64,000 nucleotides of DNA from Actinomycetota bacterium (GTDB taxonomy: Bacteria > Actinomycetota > Acidimicrobiia > Acidimicrobiales > Ilumatobacteraceae): positions 1-64,000 of the forward strand of contig JAPLAA010000097.1 in assembly GCA_026393475.1 (NCBI GenBank), in the 5' to 3' direction. The notes beneath the pieces are model-generated. The model saw only the letters and a list, made by a program, of their open reading frames with translations. It was not told where the DNA came from and ran no database searches. Both the position numbers and the translations under genes were made by a program. Of this stretch, positions 34,449 to 43,055 are shown piece by piece. Positions within the stretch are counted from its first letter, which is position 1, and each line of letters begins with the position of its first letter.

Positions 34449-34466
34449 CGGCCGGCCCGCCGGCCG
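34449..34466 (+). terminator. GC hairpin after the SGNH genes
   Basis: CGGCCGGC-CC-GCCGGCCG, perfect 8-bp arms, 28 bp after the stop codon and without a U tract, as is common in actinobacteria. Confidence 0.5.
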
Positions 34467-34607
34467 CGGGACGGCCGCGAAGAAATCCGGACGGTCGTGC
34501 AACGGTTCGCGCTCGTCGGGCGTGAGAGAGGTATGAATATCGCCATGGCCGGTTCCGGCCCGATGGCCGGGATCGCGAACGTGAGGGACTCGAGGGAGGT
34601 GGCGTCG

Positions 34608-35117
34608 GTGGAACGGGTGAGTTGGGCCGGCGCCGAAGGCGTGTACGCCACGGCGTACCGCGACCTCCTGCGCGTCGCATACGTGCTCACCGGCTCGGGC
34701 GCTGCCGCGGAGGACGTCGTCCACGACGTCTTCTGCCGCGTCGGACCCCGCATCGCCGAACTCGACAACCCCGCCGCGTACCTGCGTGTGGCCGTCGTCA
34801 ACCAGTGCCGGTCGATCCATCGCCGCCTGAAGCGCGCCCCCCGGCCCGATCGGCCGAGCGAGATCGTGCTCGACACCGGCCTCACCGAGCTGCGCGACGC
34901 GTTGGCCGAGCTGCCGGTGCGGCAGCGCACCGCCATCGTGCTGCGCTACCTGTGCGACCTGCCCGAGGCCGAGATCGCCGGCATCCTCGACTGCCGCCCC
35001 ACCACCGTCCGCACGCTCGTCCACCGCGGTCTCGCCGACCTGCGCACCCGCATCGCCGACCCCGAACGCTCCGCTCCGTCATCTGAAACCGGTAGGAAGG
35101 TGACGACCCATGACTGA
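34608..35117 (+). CDS. ECF sigma factor, SigE-like
   Basis: 169 residues. Region 2 (LLRVAYVLTGSGAAAEDVVH, then AAYLRVAVVNQCRSIHRR) and region 4 (LPEAEIAGILDCRPTTVRTLVHRGL) are present. The GTG at 34608 has GGGAGG 8 nt upstream and gives the usual short N-terminus of the SigE family; ATGs at 34533 and 34545 are in frame but badly spaced from their ribosome-like sequences. Its end overlaps the following membrane gene by 8 bp (ATGACTGA), the same arrangement as the pair at 0.9-3.1 kb. Confidence 0.87.
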   Translation: MERVSWAGAEGVYATAYRDLLRVAYVLTGSGAAAEDVVHDVFCRVGPRIAELDNPAAYLRVAVVNQCRSIHRRLKRAPRPDRPSEIVLDTGLTELRDALAELPVRQRTAIVLRYLCDLPEAEIAGILDCRPTTVRTLVHRGLADLRTRIADPERSAPSSETGRKVTTHD

Positions 35118-37182
35118 CCCCACCAACGATCCCCGGTCCCCGCAGCCCGACGACGGCTTCGAGCTGCTGCTGCGCCAGCGCCTGCACCAGCTCGCCGACC
35201 ATGCGCCCACCACGGTGCGCAGCCTCGACGAGATCCGCGTCGAGCACCACGCGCGCCCTCGTGCGCGTCGCGAGGGTCGCCATCGTCGTACAGCCGGCAT
35301 CGGCGCCACCATCGCCGCGCTCGCCGGGGCCATCGGCTTCACCACCGTCGCGCTCAGCGGCGCGGGCACCGCCGGTGCGGCGTCGCCCGAGGACGCCGTG
35401 CGTGACTTCGTCGCCGCCACGGCCGACGAGGACATCCTGGGCATGATCGACGTCCTCGACCCGACCGAGGTGCCGGCCGCCCGCCAGGCCACCGAACGCG
35501 GTCGGGCCGATGCTGTCGAGGCCGACCTCGTGAGCGAGGGGTTCAGCCTCGACGGACTCGAGGGGCTCGACGTGGCGTTCGCCGATCTCGACCTCGTCAC
35601 CGAGCCGTTGGACGACGGCCTCGCCGTGGTCACCTTCGCGGGCGGTTCGGCCTCGTGGACCTTCGATCCAGCGGCGTTCCCGCTGGGTGCCGACCTCCGG
35701 GAGGCCCTCGCCGACGAGCTGGCCGTCACCACCGATGCCGCCTCGTTCGCGGAACTCGACGAACCCCTCCAGCTCGCCACGGTCGAGCGTGACGGTCGCT
35801 GGTACGTCAGCGTCAGCTACACCGTGGCCGAGTACGCCCGTCGGGCGTCCGGCCTCGAACTGCCCTCGACGCCGTTGACCGCCGTGGGGGCCGACAGTCC
35901 CGAGGCGGCGGCCGACGAGTTCTACTCCAACCTCGTCTCGCTCGACCTGGCGGGTGTGCTCGCCTCGGCCGCGCCCGGCGAGGGCGACGCGGTGTTGCGC
36001 TATGCGCCGCTGCTCCTCGACGCCGCGGGCGACGACGTCGGCGGCTGGAAGTCCGGCGGCTACGCGCTCGAGCTGTCGAGCGCGAGCTACTCGGTGGAAG
36101 GTGATGGCGACCGTCGGTCGATCGTGGCCGACACCTTCACCATCGGGGGCACGGTCCCCGAGCCGGAGGTCTACGGCTACTTCGACCCGACGCTCCCGAC
36201 CATCGTGTACTCCTACGACGGCATGGGGATGGCGGTGCTCGACGCCGGCGTCGCCGTGCCGGCCACGTCGGACGATCTGACGTTCACCACCGACTTCGTG
36301 TACCCGGACGGCAACTTCAACTCGACCTCCGAGAACGCCGACGGCAGCCTGGTGCCGCTGCCCGAGCTCCCGGCGTCCGACGGCCCCGACGCACTCGAGA
36401 TCGTCCGTGCCGACGGCTGCACCACCTGGAGCGGCCAGGGCGCCGTGACCATGTTCGGTCCCGTCGACATGGCCTCCTCGGCAGGTGGCGGGGTCACCGT
36501 CGCCACCGAGGCCCCCACCGAGGTCGCCGTCGATGCCGGTGAGGCTGGAACGTCGTCGACGGATCCGGCAGCGCCGGTCGAGGTCGACACGTCCGTCGGC
36601 AACGACGTCGTGATCGATACGAGCGGCGAGGCGTCGAGCGGTGTTTCGGGCGGCGTGTCCTCGTACGGCGGAGCGCTCGGGTACGAACGGCTCGCCGACG
36701 GGTCGTGGCGGTCGTGTGCGCCGGTCGTCAGCGGCCTGAGCGTGCTCAGCCTGTTCACCACGTCGGGTCTCACGTCGTTGCCGACGATCGAGGTGGTCGA
36801 GGTCGACGGCAGCTGGTACGTGTCGCCCGTCGGCACGGTCGCCGCTGTCGTGACCGACCTGCTCGCCTCGGTTCGTACGAGTGGCTCGCTGCTCGACAGT
36901 CCGGTCGGCTGGTACGTGTTGGGTGCCGACCGCGGGTCGCTGCGGTCGATGCTCGTCGGCGCCGAGGTCGCCTCGCTCTCGGCCGAATGCGGCTTGCTCG
37001 TCGTGAGCGACGGCACCACCGTGATCGACATCGAGGCCGAACTCGACCTCGCCACCGTGCGAGCGTGCGCCAGCGGTCCCGTCTACAACGACGACTACTT
37101 CCCCCAGTTCGAGTCGACACCGATGATCGACGAGCAGGTCACCGAGGCTGTCGAGGTGCCGGCGTCCACCGTCGCCCCCTGA
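35110..37182 (+). CDS. Sigma-coupled one-TM protein with a 600-residue extracytoplasmic domain
   Basis: 690 residues. A 60-residue cytoplasmic part (FELLLRQRLHQLADHAPTTV, then a basic stretch) leads to one membrane helix at about 66-86 and a long acidic outer region. That region has two related segments opening SPEDAVRDFVAA and SPEAAADEFYSN, and two opening with GRWYVSV- or GSWYVSP-like strands, so it seems to be built from duplicated NTF2-like modules. No zinc anti-sigma motif is seen. By position it should restrain the sigma factor upstream and sense an envelope signal. AGGAAGG precedes the ATG. Confidence 0.7.
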   Translation: MTDPTNDPRSPQPDDGFELLLRQRLHQLADHAPTTVRSLDEIRVEHHARPRARREGRHRRTAGIGATIAALAGAIGFTTVALSGAGTAGAASPEDAVRDFVAATADEDILGMIDVLDPTEVPAARQATERGRADAVEADLVSEGFSLDGLEGLDVAFADLDLVTEPLDDGLAVVTFAGGSASWTFDPAAFPLGADLREALADELAVTTDAASFAELDEPLQLATVERDGRWYVSVSYTVAEYARRASGLELPSTPLTAVGADSPEAAADEFYSNLVSLDLAGVLASAAPGEGDAVLRYAPLLLDAAGDDVGGWKSGGYALELSSASYSVEGDGDRRSIVADTFTIGGTVPEPEVYGYFDPTLPTIVYSYDGMGMAVLDAGVAVPATSDDLTFTTDFVYPDGNFNSTSENADGSLVPLPELPASDGPDALEIVRADGCTTWSGQGAVTMFGPVDMASSAGGGVTVATEAPTEVAVDAGEAGTSSTDPAAPVEVDTSVGNDVVIDTSGEASSGVSGGVSSYGGALGYERLADGSWRSCAPVVSGLSVLSLFTTSGLTSLPTIEVVEVDGSWYVSPVGTVAAVVTDLLASVRTSGSLLDSPVGWYVLGADRGSLRSMLVGAEVASLSAECGLLVVSDGTTVIDIEAELDLATVRACASGPVYNDDYFPQFESTPMIDEQVTEAVEVPASTVAP

Positions 37183-37196
37183 TCTGCAGGCCGGTG

Positions 37197-40100
37197 TCAG
37201 GCGTCGCGTCGGGCGTCGCGTCGGGCGTCGCGTCGGGCGTCGGTGTCGTCGCTGCTGCCGGTCGAGATGAGTGGCCGGAGCAGGCGGGCGAGTTCCTCGT
37301 CGTGGCCGGTGCGGCGACGTGCCTGCGGCATCGCCGCGGCGGCTGCTGCGGGCGGCGCAGCTGGAGCAGTCGACGCGGCTGATGCCGCGACCGGTGCCGG
37401 AGCCGGAGCAGCGGCGGGCGGCGTCGCTGGTGTTGCTGGTGTCGCCGACCGCAGCGCACGCCGGGCCGAGGCCGGCGGTGCGGCGGCGACCGAGCTGCCC
37501 GTCGGCGGCGCCGCGAACGTGGCCGGTGTCGGCGGGGCGATCACGACCGGTGCCGGCGCTGCATCGACGGCGATCACGAGATCGACCGGGCGGCGGACGT
37601 CGTCGCGATCGGCCAGGTCCTCGAGCATGGCCGCCATCGACGAGGCGGTCAACGGTTCGGAGAACAAGAAGCCCTGGGTGTAGTCGCAGCCCATCTCGGC
37701 CAGGCCGATCACCTGCGACTCCTCCTCCACACCTTCGCCGATGGTCTCCAGGCCGAGGTTGTGCGCCATCGTCACGATGGTGCGGGTGAGCGCATCGTCG
37801 GCCTGGCGGCCGAGCGACTGGACGAACTCGCGGTCGATCTTGATGATGTCGAGCGGCAGCCGCTGCACGTAGGCGAGCGAGCTGTAGCCGGTGCCGAAGT
37901 CGTCGAGGGCGACGCGCACGCCCATGGACCGCACCCCGACCAGTTCCTCGGCGACGCCGTCGGGATCGTCGATCAACATCGACTCGGTGATCTCGAGCAC
38001 CAGGCGGTGCGGTGCGAGACCGCTCTGCTCGAGCGCCTCACGGACGTGATCGACGATCGACGCGCCGCGCAGGGCACTGCCCGACACGTTCACCGTGACG
38101 AAGAGGGAGTCGTCGAGCCAACTGGCGGCGGTGAGGCACGCCTGACGGATCGACCACCAGCCGATCGGGATGATCACACCCGTCTGCTCCGCGATCTCGA
38201 CGAAGTCGCCAGGGGCGACGGCGCCGTACACGTGGTGGTTCCAGCGGATCAGGGCCTCGGCTCCGACGAGCCGTCCGTCCCGTACCCGCACGATCGGCTG
38301 GTACACGAGGGCGAACTGCTCACGGCCGAGCGCCGACACGAGGTCGCGGCGGTACTCCTCGGTGCGGGCGATCTCGTGCTCGAGTTCGGCGTCGAAGACC
38401 TCGATGAAGCTCTTGCCGCGGCGCTTGGCTCGGTACATCGCGAAGTCCGCGTTGCGCAGCACCGCCGAGGCGTTCTCGCCCTCCTCGGGTTGGGCGATGC
38501 CCACGCTGCACGAGGCGGCGACGGTGTGGAACTGGCTGAGCACCACCGGTTCGCGGAGGTCGGCGAGGAAGCCCGCGGCGAGGGCGGCCGCCTGCGCGGT
38601 CGTGGCGACGGGCAGCAGTGCGGCGAACTCGTCGCCGCCGAGGCGGGCGACGAGACCGGAGGTGGCGGGGATGCGCCGGGCGAGGCGTTCGGCGATGGTG
38701 CGCAGCAGCACGTCACCGGCCTCGTGGCCCATCGTGTCGTTGATGACCTTGAAGTCGTCGAGGTCCATGAACATCACGACGGGTCGCTGATGGCCCGCGA
38801 GCTCGCGGGTGAGTCGGGAGAGGAACTGGGCCCGGTTGGCGAGACCGGTGAGCTCGTCGTGGTCGGCTCGGAAGCTCAGCTGGCGCTGCAGCGAGTGCGT
38901 CGCGGTCACGTCGCGCATCGTGATCACCACGCCGGCGACGGCCACGTTCTGCACGAGGTTCACCGCCGTCATCTCGAGCAGGCGTGGCGTCCCGCTCGAA
39001 TGATGGGCGGTCGCCTCCACCGTCAGCGTGCCGTCGGGCATCTGGGTGAGGATCCGGTCGGCGACCTCCGACCAGGTGTCGACCAACGGGGTCAGTTCGA
39101 GGTCGTGGAGACGACGGCCGACCCAGTCCTGCGAGTCGACCCCGAGCACCGTGGCGACGGCGCCGCTCGTGTACGAGATGCGGTGGTTGGCGTCGACCAG
39201 CACCACGATGTCCGACGACCGCTCGACCAGCGAGGCCAGCCGGTCCTTGCCGCGGCGTTCGGTGAGGTCGCGCACGCTGAGCGCCAGGCCCCAGAGGCGG
39301 GTGAGGGCGAGCATCGTCACCAGCGCCGTGACGACGCCGGCGAACAGCACGGTCGACCGTGGGGCGTCGTCGGACACGATGAGAGAGATCAGCACGGCCT
39401 GCGGGGTGAGCGCACACAGGGCGATCGTGGTGAGCCGCAGGCGGTCGAGCTGTACCGAGTGCTGGGCGACCACGGGACGTTGCGCCCCGGTGCGGTCGAG
39501 CGCGGCGACGGCGAACAGCAGGAGCGAGATCGCGGTGAGCGCATGGATCGCCGGCCCGCCCTTCACCCCGTCGGCCATGTACGACCAGTAGCTGAGGACG
39601 TTGGCGAGCAGGCGGGCCACCAACCCGACGAGCAGGATCGAGAACGACCGGTTGCGCGCCTGGTAGCCGAGCGACAGACGGGCGGCGAGCGCCACGAGGA
39701 CGAGGTCGGAGGCCGGCAGGGCCAGCGACAGCATCCGGTCGGCATCGGTGAGCGTCGACCGTCCGAGCGCCGGCTCGATCAGGAACACCCACATCACCAA
39801 GGTGGCCGTCAGCGACACGATCGTCGCCTCGATCGCGAGATAGCGCTCGCGGACGGGGGAGCGCTCGGCGATCATCGAGATGAGGCCGAGTGCGATCAGG
39901 GTGCGATCAGGGGCGCGGAGCAGGCCGGCGAGGCCGTCGAGTGTGGCGGCGTCGAACGCCGCGTCGGCGAAGGTGAGCACGTACGACGCAGCGGTCATCG
40001 CGCACGAGCCGGCGATGGCGATCCAGGCCACGCGATCGCCGTTGCTGCGCAGGCGCGATCCCCACAGCGCGGCCACCGTGGCGACCAGGGCGGGGATCAC

Positions 40101-40208
40101 GAGCCAGCGCTGGGCCTGCTCGAAGGGCACCCTCGTGCGCCACGCATACGTGGCGCTGGCCGCGACCGCAGCCGTCACCACCACCCACACCACTGCCCGC
40201 TGCTTCAC
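37197..40208 (-). CDS. Membrane PAS-GGDEF-EAL cyclic-di-GMP protein
   Basis: 1003 residues. About nine membrane segments (1-300), a PAS domain (about 320-440), a GGDEF domain with RLGGDEF intact, an EAL domain with EAL (GAEALIRW), EITESML, DDFGTGYSSLAY and GEGVEE intact, and an Ala/Pro-rich tail of about 110 residues ending in three DARR repeats. Both activities could be live. The start is GTG at 40208; a ribosome site is not obvious. It is transcribed alone, convergent with the sigma-regulator pair, ending 14 bp from it. Confidence 0.9.
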   Translation of the reverse strand: MKQRAVVWVVVTAAVAASATYAWRTRVPFEQAQRWLVIPALVATVAALWGSRLRSNGDRVAWIAIAGSCAMTAASYVLTFADAAFDAATLDGLAGLLRAPDRTLIALGLISMIAERSPVRERYLAIEATIVSLTATLVMWVFLIEPALGRSTLTDADRMLSLALPASDLVLVALAARLSLGYQARNRSFSILLVGLVARLLANVLSYWSYMADGVKGGPAIHALTAISLLLFAVAALDRTGAQRPVVAQHSVQLDRLRLTTIALCALTPQAVLISLIVSDDAPRSTVLFAGVVTALVTMLALTRLWGLALSVRDLTERRGKDRLASLVERSSDIVVLVDANHRISYTSGAVATVLGVDSQDWVGRRLHDLELTPLVDTWSEVADRILTQMPDGTLTVEATAHHSSGTPRLLEMTAVNLVQNVAVAGVVITMRDVTATHSLQRQLSFRADHDELTGLANRAQFLSRLTRELAGHQRPVVMFMDLDDFKVINDTMGHEAGDVLLRTIAERLARRIPATSGLVARLGGDEFAALLPVATTAQAAALAAGFLADLREPVVLSQFHTVAASCSVGIAQPEEGENASAVLRNADFAMYRAKRRGKSFIEVFDAELEHEIARTEEYRRDLVSALGREQFALVYQPIVRVRDGRLVGAEALIRWNHHVYGAVAPGDFVEIAEQTGVIIPIGWWSIRQACLTAASWLDDSLFVTVNVSGSALRGASIVDHVREALEQSGLAPHRLVLEITESMLIDDPDGVAEELVGVRSMGVRVALDDFGTGYSSLAYVQRLPLDIIKIDREFVQSLGRQADDALTRTIVTMAHNLGLETIGEGVEEESQVIGLAEMGCDYTQGFLFSEPLTASSMAAMLEDLADRDDVRRPVDLVIAVDAAPAPVVIAPPTPATFAAPPTGSSVAAAPPASARRALRSATPATPATPPAAAPAPAPVAASAASTAPAAPPAAAAAAMPQARRRTGHDEELARLLRPLISTGSSDDTDARRDARRDARRDA
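37201..37248. repeat. 12-bp tandem repeat at the 3' end of the PAS-GGDEF-EAL gene
   Basis: Three perfect copies of GCGTCGCGTCGG and one partial copy, encoding the repeated DARR C-terminus just before the stop. Confidence 0.9.
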
Positions 40209-40313
40209 CGAGAGGTGTCATCGGCTCTCCGATCCGTCAGCTTGAACTCGCACGGTGGCGGTGCGACGAAAGATCTCGGCAAGCCCGCCTCGCATCGCGG
40301 TCGGCTGCCGGTC

Positions 40314-40363
40314 GGCGTCGATGTGGCGTCGATGTGGCGTCGACGTGGCGTCGACGTGGCGTC
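40314..40363. repeat. 11-bp tandem repeat in the spacer before the PAS-GGDEF-EAL gene
   Basis: Four copies of GGCGTCGAYGT plus a partial one, in the 255-bp spacer between the GGDEF-EAL start and the prfC stop. The period is not a multiple of three, which fits a non-coding location. Nothing else recognisable lies in this spacer. Confidence 0.85.
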
Positions 40364-40463
40364 AGGGGGAGCGAATCGGCTGCCAGCGGCATCACCGTCG
40401 CAAAGCCTCACCCTCGAGTCGAGGTCGAGGATTGCCTGTGAGCAGGTGGTTCGTGGCGAACGG

Positions 40464-42047
40464 TCAGCTGAACTCGGCGTTGAGCGGGGTGAGCGTCAGC
40501 TCGGGCTCGTCGGCGAGGAGGCGTTGCAGGCGGTACTTGTTCTCGAACAACGCCACCGTGGCGCCGTCACCGCGGCGGAGGATGCGGATGCCGCCGATCG
40601 TCTTCAGTCGCTCGGCGCTGGCGGCGTCGGTGGCGCGGATCGCCTGGTACGGCGAGCCGGTGAGCTCGACCGGGGCGTTGAACTCGGCCTCGAGCCGGTG
40701 GGCGAAGACCTCGAACTGGAGTTGGCCGACGGCGGCGAGCACGAGCGACGAGTCGCCCATGTCGGGGTCGCGCAGCACCTGCACCACGCCTTCCTCCTCG
40801 AGCACCTCGAGGCCGCGGCGGAACTGCTTCGACCGACCCGTGTCGAGCGGTCGGGCGCCGGTGAAGAGTTCGGGGGCGAACGAGGGCAGGCCGGGGAACG
40901 TGACCGGGTCGCCGTCGTACAAGGTGTCGCCGATGCGGAGATCGGTGGCGTTCACGAACCCGACGACGTCGCCGGGGAAGGCCTCCTCGACCGTGGAGCG
41001 CTCGGCGCCGAACACGGTGGACGCGTACTTGGTGGCGAACGGGCGGCCGGTGCGGGCGATGGTCATCGTCATACCCCGCTCGAAGTGGCCGCTGCAGATG
41101 CGGGCGAACGCCAGCCGGTCGCGGTGTGACTTGTCCATGTTGGCCTGCACCTTGAACACGAACGCGCTGGTGCCGGCGTCGACGGGGCGGCCGACGCCGT
41201 CGCGGTCGGGCCGCGGCGGCGGGGGAGGGACGAGCTCGACGACCGCGTCGAGCAGGTGCTTCACGCCGAAGTCGGTGAGCGCCGAACCCGCGTACACCGG
41301 GGTGCTGCTGCCGGCGAGGAACGACTCGAGGTCGACGTCGGCGCCCACGGCCTCGAGCAGGTCGCAGCCGTCCATCGCCCGCTTCCAGGCGCTGCCGCCG
41401 ATGGCGGCGGCCTGTTCGAAGCTCATCAGCTCCTCGGGCGCCATGGTGGCGCCTCGGGCGGTGCGGGTGAACCGGCTGAACACGTTGCGCCGACGGTCGA
41501 TCACGCCGAGGAAGTCCTCGCCGTCGCCCACGGGCCAGGTCGCCGGGGTGGGGCGGAGGCGGATCTGCGTCTCGATCTCGTCGAGCAGTTCCAGCGGATC
41601 GCGGCTCGGCCGGTCGAACTTGTTCAGGAAGGTGATGACCGGCAGGTTGCGAGTACGGCACACCTCGAACAGCTTCAGTGTCTGCGGCTCGATGCCCTTG
41701 GCCGCGTCGAGCACCATCACCACGGCATCGACGGCGGCGAGCACGCGGTAGGTGTCCTCGCTGAAGTCCTTGTGACCCGGGGTGTCGAGCAGGTTGAACA
41801 TGTGGTCGCGGTACTCGAACTGCATCGCGGCCGACGTGATCGAGATGCCGCGGGTCTGTTCGAGCTCCATCCAGTCGCTGGTGGCCGACCGGCCGCCCGC
41901 CTTGGCCTTGACCGACCCGGCGGTCACCACGGCGCCGGCGTTGAGCAGGAACTTCTCGGTGAGGGTGGTCTTGCCCGCGTCGGGATGGCTGATGATCGCG
42001 AACGTGCGGCGGCGCGCTGCTTCGGCGAGGAGATCGGCGGACTTCAC
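40464..42047 (-). CDS. prfC: Peptide chain release factor 3
   Basis: 527 residues, close to the 529 of E. coli RF3. A translation GTPase with P-loop SHPDAGKTTL, switch II DTPGH and NKFD, followed by RF3-type domains 2 and 3 (GHFERGMTMTIAR, VGQLQFEVFAHRLEAEF). It recycles RF1/RF2 from the ribosome after peptide release and takes part in post-peptidyl-transfer quality control. The GTG at 42047 gives MKSADLLAEAARRRTF, the expected N-terminus, and lies 8 nt after TAGCCT. A longer reading upstream has no support. Confidence 0.95.
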   Translation of the reverse strand: MKSADLLAEAARRRTFAIISHPDAGKTTLTEKFLLNAGAVVTAGSVKAKAGGRSATSDWMELEQTRGISITSAAMQFEYRDHMFNLLDTPGHKDFSEDTYRVLAAVDAVVMVLDAAKGIEPQTLKLFEVCRTRNLPVITFLNKFDRPSRDPLELLDEIETQIRLRPTPATWPVGDGEDFLGVIDRRRNVFSRFTRTARGATMAPEELMSFEQAAAIGGSAWKRAMDGCDLLEAVGADVDLESFLAGSSTPVYAGSALTDFGVKHLLDAVVELVPPPPPRPDRDGVGRPVDAGTSAFVFKVQANMDKSHRDRLAFARICSGHFERGMTMTIARTGRPFATKYASTVFGAERSTVEEAFPGDVVGFVNATDLRIGDTLYDGDPVTFPGLPSFAPELFTGARPLDTGRSKQFRRGLEVLEEEGVVQVLRDPDMGDSSLVLAAVGQLQFEVFAHRLEAEFNAPVELTGSPYQAIRATDAASAERLKTIGGIRILRRGDGATVALFENKYRLQRLLADEPELTLTPLNAEFS

Positions 42048-42055
42048 GACGCACC

Positions 42056-42161
42056 AGGCTACGGCCACCCCCATCGGCGCGTGTGCCCACGTTCGCGTCG
42101 CATGCACGCGTTCGTGCCCGGACGCGGGTCGTCACGGACGGATTGCGGGCTGGGATACGGT
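42056..42161. promoter_or_regulatory. Divergent promoters for prfC and the LLM oxidoreductase
   Basis: Minus strand: TAGCCT (42056-42061), 8 nt, GTG at 42047. Plus strand: TACGGT (42156-42161), 6 nt, ATG at 42168. The 120-bp spacer shows no other feature. Confidence 0.45.
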
Positions 42162-42167
42162 CCGGGG

Positions 42168-43025
42168 ATGCGTCTCGGAGCACTGATCTTCCCCACCGAC
42201 AAGGGCATCCAGCCGATCGAACTGGCCAAGGAGTGCGAGGCCCGTGGCTTCGACTCGCTCTGGTTCCCGGAGCACTCGCACATCCCTGTCTCGCGGCGCA
42301 CGCCGTGGGGTGGCCGTGAGGGCGCGCCGCCGCTGCCCGAGGAGTACTGGCGCACGCACGACCAGTTCCTCGCGCTCGCCGCTGCGGCCGCGGTCACCAC
42401 CGACCTCAAGCTCGGCACCGGCATCACCCTCGTCGCTCAGCGCGACCCGCTGTGGCTCGCGAAGGAGGTCGCGACGCTCGACCAGCTGTCGAACGGACGC
42501 TTCCTGTTCGGCATCGGCTTCGGCTGGAACCACGAGGAGATGGAGAGCCACGGCACCGACATCAAGCGCCGTCGCAAGGTGGTGCGCGAGAAGATCCTCG
42601 CCTGCAAGGAGCTGTGGACCAAGGACGAGGCCGAGTTCCACGGCGAGTACGTGAACTTCGAGGCGTCGTGGGCGTGGCCGAAGCCGGTGCAGCAGCCGCA
42701 CCCGCCGATCGTGCTGGGGTGCTCGATCACCGACCTGCACGTGAAGCACATCGTCGAGTACGGCGACGCGTGGATGCCGATCCAGGGCCGCTTCGACATC
42801 GGCGAGGGCTGGGCCACCATCCAGCGCGCCGCCGAGGACGCGGGCCGCGACCCGTCGACCATCCAGCTCGGCGTGTTCGGCGCCCGCCCCGACCAGGAGA
42901 ACCTCGACGAGCTGCAGGCGCTCGGTGCCTCGTGGGTTGCGCTGGGTCTGCCCCCGCTCGATCGCGATCACGCGCTGGCGACGTTGGACAAGTACGCCCC
43001 GCTGGTGGCCGCCTACAACGGCTGA
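42168..43025 (+). CDS. LLM-class (probably F420-dependent) oxidoreductase
   Basis: 285 residues, luciferase-like TIM barrel. Family features include IELAKECEARGFDSLWFPEH, LKLGTGITLV, LDQLSNGRFLFGIGFGWNHEE and a C-terminal phosphate-binding LGCS. The length and the N-terminal HSHIPVSRRTPW resemble the actinobacterial TIGR03619-type group that uses coenzyme F420. The substrate is unknown. It is transcribed alone from a leaderless promoter. Confidence 0.88.
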   Translation: MRLGALIFPTDKGIQPIELAKECEARGFDSLWFPEHSHIPVSRRTPWGGREGAPPLPEEYWRTHDQFLALAAAAAVTTDLKLGTGITLVAQRDPLWLAKEVATLDQLSNGRFLFGIGFGWNHEEMESHGTDIKRRRKVVREKILACKELWTKDEAEFHGEYVNFEASWAWPKPVQQPHPPIVLGCSITDLHVKHIVEYGDAWMPIQGRFDIGEGWATIQRAAEDAGRDPSTIQLGVFGARPDQENLDELQALGASWVALGLPPLDRDHALATLDKYAPLVAAYNG

Positions 43026-43055
43026 TCGCCCGTCATCGGTGGCCGCCGGTCGCGG

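Noticed and set aside
40314-40363. CRISPR-like array
   Set aside because: Units are 11 bp and directly adjacent, without spacers and without cas genes; it is a simple tandem repeat.
37761-41129. A 1122-codon open frame on the plus strand, and similar giants at 8811-11792 (+), 682-2949 (+), 47940-50912 (-) and 59016-62708 (-)
   Set aside because: They lie antisense to genes with complete catalytic motifs, cross several gene boundaries, and have the His/Arg/Asp-rich composition of GC-rich shadow frames.
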